From Mytilus edulis (taxonomy: Eukaryota; Mollusca; Bivalvia; Mytilida; Mytilidae), in the NCBI RefSeq assembly GCF_963676685.1, contig NC_092348.1:24155386-24219385 (forward strand): a stretch of DNA of 64,000 bases. Direction: 5' to 3'. The notes under the pieces are model-generated. The model worked only from the letters and a program-made list of their open reading frames with translations. It was not told where the DNA came from and did no database searches. Positions 60,535-64,000 of the stretch are shown here, piece after piece. Position numbers and translations under genes: made by a program. Position 1 is the first letter of the stretch, and each line of letters opens with the position of its first letter.

Positions 60535-60641
60535 ATAGTTATTCCACTCGGACATGGTGTGTCAGTGTTAGATTGCACTCTGGCCTCCGGTCATTCGGGG
60601 TGATCTTACACTGATACACCGCGTCCTTGTGGGATAACTAT
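60535..60641. mobile_element. Hairpin MITE, 107 bp
   Basis: Arms atagttattccactcggaca... and its complement ending ...gtgggataactat, about 40 bases each with few mismatches, around a loop of about 30 nt (cactctggcctccggtcatt). Confidence 0.8.
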
Positions 60642-60775
60642 TAATGATTTGTGTTATAACAATGAAACAATAAAATGAAATACATGACAATAGAACACTG
60701 AACAGCTATTGCATGCACATGGAAGAGAAAGTAATATGGGAGACAATCAATTTCTGTAAGGATTATTCCCCTTTA

Positions 60776-61223
60776 GGTTGCACTTTGTAAATACAGCTGT
60801 TTCTCAAAACACGCCTCTTTTGGGGAGTAATTGAATATTCATAGAAAATTCATTTTGTTTACATACTGGTTCCCAGTTATGCTCTCTGTGTTCCATATCG
60901 CAGAGACAGAACTTTGGAATGTTACCAGTAAATAAACACGTGCATATTGTTTACATTGAAATCTGTGGTAACCTTTCATTCGAGGTAGGGGTAGTTAAGA
61001 AAATTAGTGTAAGTTTAAACTCTGAGAAGTTCAGGGCATATAAACGTTGAAAATATGCCGCACAGCCCTATATTTTGACCTTTGAAAAAAATTGTGGTGC
61101 ATATGAACTTTCAATTCTAGGATAAGTTTTTTTTCAAAACTTCATAGTAAAAGTGGTACAGTTTTAGCCGTAAAAGGAGTTCCTATGGGAAATTGCATTG
61201 TCAATATTTACAGAAATGCAACC
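60776..61223. mobile_element. 448-bp MITE, copy 1
   Basis: Bounded by TA at 60774-60775 and 61224-61225. Ends GGTTGCACTTTGTAAATA and, read inward from the right, GGTTGCATTTCTGTAAATA. No ORF. Identical along its whole length, by eye, to 62460-62907. The TA duplication suggests a Tc1/mariner-type mover. Confidence 0.85.
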
Positions 61224-61225
61224 TA

Positions 61226-62457
61226 TATAGGGTGAAAAAAGGGAACATTCAGATTTTAACCAAATTTGCTTTATTTCACAGATTTTAAAGAAATTAACTC
61301 AAATAAGAAGTTTTATAAATATTTAATGAAGATTGATAGAATCCTGGGCCTTAAATATGATGACTCAGCATAAATTCACAGTTTACAGTATGCATAGTTT
61401 ACTTAAAGTCCTGGATACAAAATTAAATCATAATATTTGCATATTTGTAAGTTAAATTGTTAAGAAGTGCTTATATTTACTCTTCGCAGTCATTGAAACT
61501 CATAGATCCTTCCTGAATATTATTTATGGGGTATTTGTGTCCTTTCGATAACCCAAAAGTAAGCCGCAACACCTAAATCTGCTTTTTTGTCACCACGGCA
61601 TAATAAATACAAGCTAGAAAAACAAAAATATCTCCAGAAAACTTACAATAGTGTGTTCCATCCTGAATATGTACTAAATATTCCAAATTGCTAGAAACAG
61701 CAGAATTATTTAGGAAATTTGAGGCCCCAGGGGCAAGAAACATAGAAAATTGCCTACCCCTGGGTCATAAAACAAATAATTTAACTTGTAAATGCTATGA
61801 TTTTATGATTTTAAAGTTCTTGATATAGAAAACAATAACTATGCTTGGAAGTTATGCAAAAATCAAATGTTAGCAGTCATCTCTACAACATTTTCAGTGA
61901 ATTTATATCTCAGACTGGTATCTGCATACATACAACTATTGCAAATATGGCTTTGTTTGAACACTTCTAGTATATATAGTAGCTAAATTGTGTCAGATAT
62001 ATGGTTAAAGATGATACTGTTGTGACAAGAATTCTAAATTGATCATTTGAGGCAGAAAATGTGTTCTTTAATTGACAAATAGGCATACAGTAAGATGTGG
62101 ACTGGAGATAGAGGCTGGATTGGATACTTTATATAATCTTGAATGTTGTAATGATTGACTGCTAAACATTACATTTATGATATTCTGATATGCTTTCAAT
62201 ATGTTATCAAAACAGTTTTTAACAGGTTCTAGGCATTTTTTATCAGAAAATATGCAAATAGGGTAAGCTGGCATTAATTAAAGTCTTGTTTTCAAATTCT
62301 TTAAAAAAATTTAAACAGGGGAGGGGGTATAAAATGTATAGTAAAGAAAAACTTAGAGTATACACAGTGATTTCTTTAAGACTTTAATTCTGATAAATGA
62401 GTATTAGTGTGAGAAAAACTGATTTTAGAGAGTTTTCTATTTGAATAAATGTCTGTA
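61226..62457. other. Spacer between the two identical MITEs
   Basis: About 1.23 kb of AT-rich DNA, no gene recognised, no second duplicated segment. Confidence 0.4.
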
Positions 62458-62459
62458 TA

Positions 62460-62907
62460 GGTTGCACTTTGTAAATACAGCTGTTTCTCAAAACACGCCT
62501 CTTTTGGGGAGTAATTGAATATTCATAGAAAATTCATTTTGTTTACATACTGGTTCCCAGTTATGCTCTCTGTGTTCCATATCGCAGAGACAGAACTTTG
62601 GAATGTTACCAGTAAATAAACACGTGCATATTGTTTACATTGAAATCTGTGGTAACCTTTCATTCGAGGTAGGGGTAGTTAAGAAAATTAGTGTAAGTTT
62701 AAACTCTGAGAAGTTCAGGGCATATAAACGTTGAAAATATGCCGCACAGCCCTATATTTTGACCTTTGAAAAAAATTGTGGTGCATATGAACTTTCAATT
62801 CTAGGATAAGTTTTTTTTCAAAACTTCATAGTAAAAGTGGTACAGTTTTAGCCGTAAAAGGAGTTCCTATGGGAAATTGCATTGTCAATATTTACAGAAA
62901 TGCAACC
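62460..62907. mobile_element. 448-bp MITE, copy 2
   Basis: Flanked by TA at 62458-62459 and 62908-62909; sequence identical to copy 1, same orientation. Flanking DNA differs, so these are separate insertions and not a segmental duplication. Confidence 0.85.
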
Positions 62908-63333
62908 TATAAACAGATATGATGTTTTGAGCTGCATAAAAATGAAATGCAACCCCAACTGATTAGATATAAGGGTATTTTTCTCCCATGTATACACAGC
63001 AACCAATTACTAGATATTTATGTATATAATTATATTTCTTTCACAATTGCAAGGATATGATAAGCACCTTAGAGATTTTACTGCAGTTTATTAATGCATA
63101 TATAGGCATTTACATATTAATAGATGAAATATGCATACACATAGACAGAGAAATGTGTATTTAAATTTAATTTTTGAATTTAAAATATATATATGGATAA
63201 ACTAAATGAGATTTAACCATTAACATAATTTGTGGATCTCAATTCAAAACTCTGGATAAGAAAAATACTTTAACTTTTTAAGTATATGTTTATCTTCAGT
63301 GGTCATTAACCATAAAAATTTTGATTTGCAGTA

Positions 63334-63510
63334 TAGATTACCTTAGCCGTATTTAGCACAACTTTTTTGGAATTGTGGGTCCTCATTCAAGTTCGAATTT
63401 ATTTGGCTTTATAACTATTTTGATATGAGCGTCACTGATGAGTCTTATGTAGACGAATCACGCGTCTGGCGTATTAAATTCTAGTCGTGGTACCTTTGAT
63501 AACTATTTGA
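63334..63510 (+). mobile_element. Partial retrozyme, plus strand
   Basis: Homologous to the reverse complement of 54710-54890: accttagccgtatttagcac ... tgagcgtcactgatgagtct ... ggtacctttgataactattt. Only one hammerhead region, no second unit. Confidence 0.75.
63429..63472 (+). ncRNA. Degenerate hammerhead ribozyme
   Basis: GCGTCA, CTGATGA, GTC-TTATGTA-GAC and the cleavage triplet GTC followed by TGGCGT are kept. The core GAAA reads GAAT and stem III is TCACGCGT instead of ACGCGCGT, so the 15.1-16.1 pair is lost. Cleavage is probably weak or absent. Confidence 0.7.
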
Positions 63511-64000
63511 AAAACATCCCTTATGAAAATTAAGTTGCATACGCGAATAGACAGATTTCCGGCAGATATAGTGCACAATAAGTGCCCATTGAAATGACAA
63601 TCGTCTGCTTGCACATGTATCTATAGATTTCAAACAAAAACAAAAAAACCGTCACGATTGAAAAATGTGACATAATGGCAATGAGTCAACTATCAGTTAA
63701 GTAAGCAACTTACAGGTCCTGATATGAAAAAAAAAATCGGAAACAATTCAACAGAGAAACCAATGGCCCGTTTTAAATGATGAGTAAACGAAAAAAAACA
63801 CTTAGCCACAAATGTTTTACAGATAGTAACCAACGACAACCGAACAGAAGCACAAACATTCCATCGCTTCTATCCCTTTTTTTGCTAGGGTTCTGTACTG
63901 ATCAAAGCTGTAAATTTAATAGACAACTTTCGAGTTCGATGCATTTCCGTCAAAAACTTTGGTTCTAGTGAACGTCACTCGTGCGTTTAGGGGCGTCGTC
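63511..64000. other. Window end, nothing recognised
   Basis: A short ORF at 63777-63968 has no recognisable features. Confidence 0.3.

Noticed and set aside
60776-62907. Long terminal repeats of one retrotransposon (two identical copies)
   Set aside because: Each copy has its own TA flanks and inverted ends, and the 1.2-kb spacer has no retroelement coding sequence.

Overview
The window is AT-rich eukaryotic DNA. Genes are split into short exons with GT/AG junctions, introns are full of transposons, and there are Penelope-like retroelements, Helentron-like elements with tandem cores and a hammerhead retrozyme. Many dispersed repeats are ones I associate with bivalve molluscs, most likely a mussel (Mytilus); the species call is inference and was not searched.

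Three host genes can be supported. (1) 291-5246, minus: a four-exon NDUFB9 (complex I B22/LYRM3 subunit), whose exons are too short to show up as long ORFs. (2) 21643-25835, minus, and 48996-56233, plus: two paralogous three-exon SLC10-type (bile acid:Na+ symporter superfamily, P3/SLC10A5-like) transporters. They have identical exon phases and an identical 175-nt middle exon, and are transcribed away from each other about 23 kb apart, as after an inverted duplication. (3) 41993-45742, plus: an unrecognised two-exon gene whose last exon runs straight into a 5'-truncated retroelement.

Nearly everything else is mobile or repetitive. Layout: 0-5.3 kb NDUFB9 with a 1.1-kb foldback element in intron 1; 5.5-9.2 kb palindromic MITEs, a LINE fragment and a PIF/Harbinger-like element nested in an antisense Penelope 3' UTR; 12.5-14.9 kb a 23-bp minisatellite; 16.2-20.6 kb LINE and Penelope remnants with a nested Helentron-like element (CCGT microsatellite plus seven 160-bp repeats); 21.6-25.9 kb transporter A; 26-33 kb dispersed repeats, a 64-bp array and a 51-bp array; 33.1-35.2 kb a Penelope-like element with C-terminal GIY-YIG nuclease; 36-40 kb further Penelope pieces, one with the nuclease remnant in front of the RT; 42-47.7 kb the unknown gene, a MITE, a 191-bp array and a Penelope copy; 49-56.2 kb transporter B, whose second intron is swollen by a composite tandem repeat and a hammerhead retrozyme; 57-64 kb LINE tail, hairpin MITEs, two identical 448-bp MITEs and a second, decayed hammerhead.

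The most striking items are the hammerhead ribozymes in a dimeric retrozyme arrangement (54707-55111), the permuted Penelope architecture, the shared plan of four Helentron-like elements, and the coding exon cut by a Penelope insertion. No CRISPR, operon or other prokaryotic feature is present.
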